A stretch of DNA of 6,202 nucleotides from Planctomycetota bacterium. Lineage in GTDB: Bacteria > Planctomycetota > Planctomycetia > Pirellulales > Lacipirellulaceae. Location: positions 1-6,202 of the forward strand of contig JAJRUA010000021.1 of assembly GCA_024278035.1 (NCBI GenBank), given 5' to 3'. The position numbers were made by a program, and so were the translations under genes. Below the pieces are notes generated by a model. It worked only from the letters and a program-made list of their open reading frames with translations, did not search any database and was not told the origin of the DNA. This document shows, piece after piece, positions 5,365 through 6,202 of the stretch. How positions within the stretch are numbered: position 1 is the stretch's first letter; every line of letters starts with the position of its first letter.

Positions 5365-6202
5365 CTAGCGCCGCTGCGCAAACATCCAGTCCCACACGTA
5401 GCGACTCTCAAAAGTCGGCACCCATGAACCGTGCCCTACACCGGGATACTCCGTATAAATCACACGCCCCCCCACCGCGTTGATCGCCCGAACCATTTCA
5501 CGCGAACGCTCCGCCGGAATCACTCCATCCGCTTCGCCATGCAAGGCCCAAATCGGCAAGTGAGCTAACCGACCAGCATGGGTCGGATCGCTCGACCCAC
5601 ATATCGGAACCGCCGCCGCCCAAAGGCCCGGCTCACGTGCAGCCAGCTCCTACGTCGCATAGCCTCCCATCGACAGTCCGCACACATAGATCCGCGTCTC
5701 ATCAATCGGCAATTCGTTACGCAGCTTATCGACCAACTGCCGAACGGCCGCAAGCTGTGGCGTTGGCTTGTCCGATAGATCGACCGAGGGGGTTGTCATT
5801 CGCTCTCGAGGCCAAGTCCATAATCGGTCCGCCTCGGTGCCGGGAGCCGTATCTTCTTTCTTACAGACCGTTCCCGGCTCGGTCCCCGAAGGGCACTGCG
5901 GCGCGACCACGTAAGCCGGATACCGCTTTCGGAAAGCGCCCGTAGCAAACATCGCCCCGCCATGGATCAACTGCCGCTGATTCTCTTCGCCTCGCTCCCC
6001 CTTTCCATGAAGGAACAGAACAAGCGGATAGACTTTTCCCTTCTCGGCGGGCCTGTCTTTGATCGCAAGGGGCCGAAGCAGCCGAAAAGGGAGACGTATC
6101 TCCGGTGACTCAAAGACCCTTTTCTCGAAAGCCGCCAGCACTTCGGGCGTGAGGCGAGGATCCAGCGGTTGTTCAACCGTGCCAGCCCCTTCTTCCGAAA
6201 AA
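5365..6202 (-). pseudogene. Alpha/beta-hydrolase esterase (prolyl oligopeptidase-like), interrupted by in-frame TAG and cut by window edge
   Basis: Read from the right edge leftwards, one open frame encodes a serine hydrolase of the kind annotated as phospholipase/carboxylesterase or prolyl-oligopeptidase-family esterase. Visible motifs are the oxyanion-loop segment LVLFLHGKGERGEENQ, the nucleophile elbow CGLSMGGYAT (Ser codon 5671-5673), the acid in LHGEADGVIP (Asp codon 5527-5529) and the His in YPGVGHGSW (His codon 5431-5433). At 5650-5652 a TAG follows GGYAT directly, where the family normally has Trp (GGYxTWELA). After it the same frame continues with ELAAREPGLWAAAVPICG to a normal stop at 5365-5367. 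The change is explained by a single TGG-to-TAG transition; there is no frameshift. About 183 residues are visible before the stop and 94 after. A product ending there would lack the acid and His. The frame stays open to the window edge, so the true start and any signal peptide lie outside; a GTG at 6139-6141 is an internal possibility only. It could be a young pseudogene or a sequencing error. Confidence 0.82.

Noticed and set aside
5650..5652. Pyrrolysine or general amber recoding in the esterase
   Set aside because: The same gene and the acetyltransferase gene end with TAG used as a true stop. The expected residue is Trp, and no pyl gene or recoding element is visible.

Overview
The window looks like ordinary chromosomal DNA from a moderately GC-rich, Gram-negative-type bacterium, most likely a planctomycete of the Pirellulales type. 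That placement is inferred from protein style, the near absence of Shine-Dalgarno sequences before the genes, the presence of CelD-type GNAT and planctomycete-style esterase genes, and palindromic intergenic repeats. No rRNA, tRNA or marker gene is present to prove it. I see no CRISPR array, insertion sequence, phage gene or defence island.

Layout: positions 1-558 hold no gene. Their left part carries a nested inverted repeat built on a 'ccacgaaggcacaaagagcacgaag'-like unit (about 58-190). A weak hairpin with a T-run follows near 365-396. A convincing Fur box (453-467) overlaps the -35 element of a plausible sigma70-type promoter for the iron operon. Next come feoA (559-822) and feoB (827-2914), four bases apart, which together encode a ferrous-iron importer. 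After a 172-base gap there is a cupin/JmjC-fold protein (3087-4070) with an HxD...H metal-ligand set. After a 105-base gap containing a long perfect hairpin, there is a CelD/BcsL-type GNAT acetyltransferase (4176-5300). A tight cluster of hairpins ending in a T-run (5301-5345) separates this from a convergent minus-strand gene (5365-6202, running off the right edge). That gene encodes an alpha/beta-hydrolase esterase or prolyl-oligopeptidase-like protein.

Functionally, feoA and feoB form a Fur-regulated Fe(II) uptake operon. The cupin/JmjC protein downstream would be expected to use Fe(II), but nothing in the sequence shows that it is co-transcribed with feoAB. The acetyltransferase and esterase have no evident link to iron.

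The main oddities are an in-frame TAG in the esterase that replaces an expected Trp just after the nucleophile motif while the whole catalytic triad remains in frame on both sides, and a CxCxxCxxC motif in FeoB between the G domain and the membrane domain in a locus with no visible feoC. I did not find a clearly new multi-gene system here.
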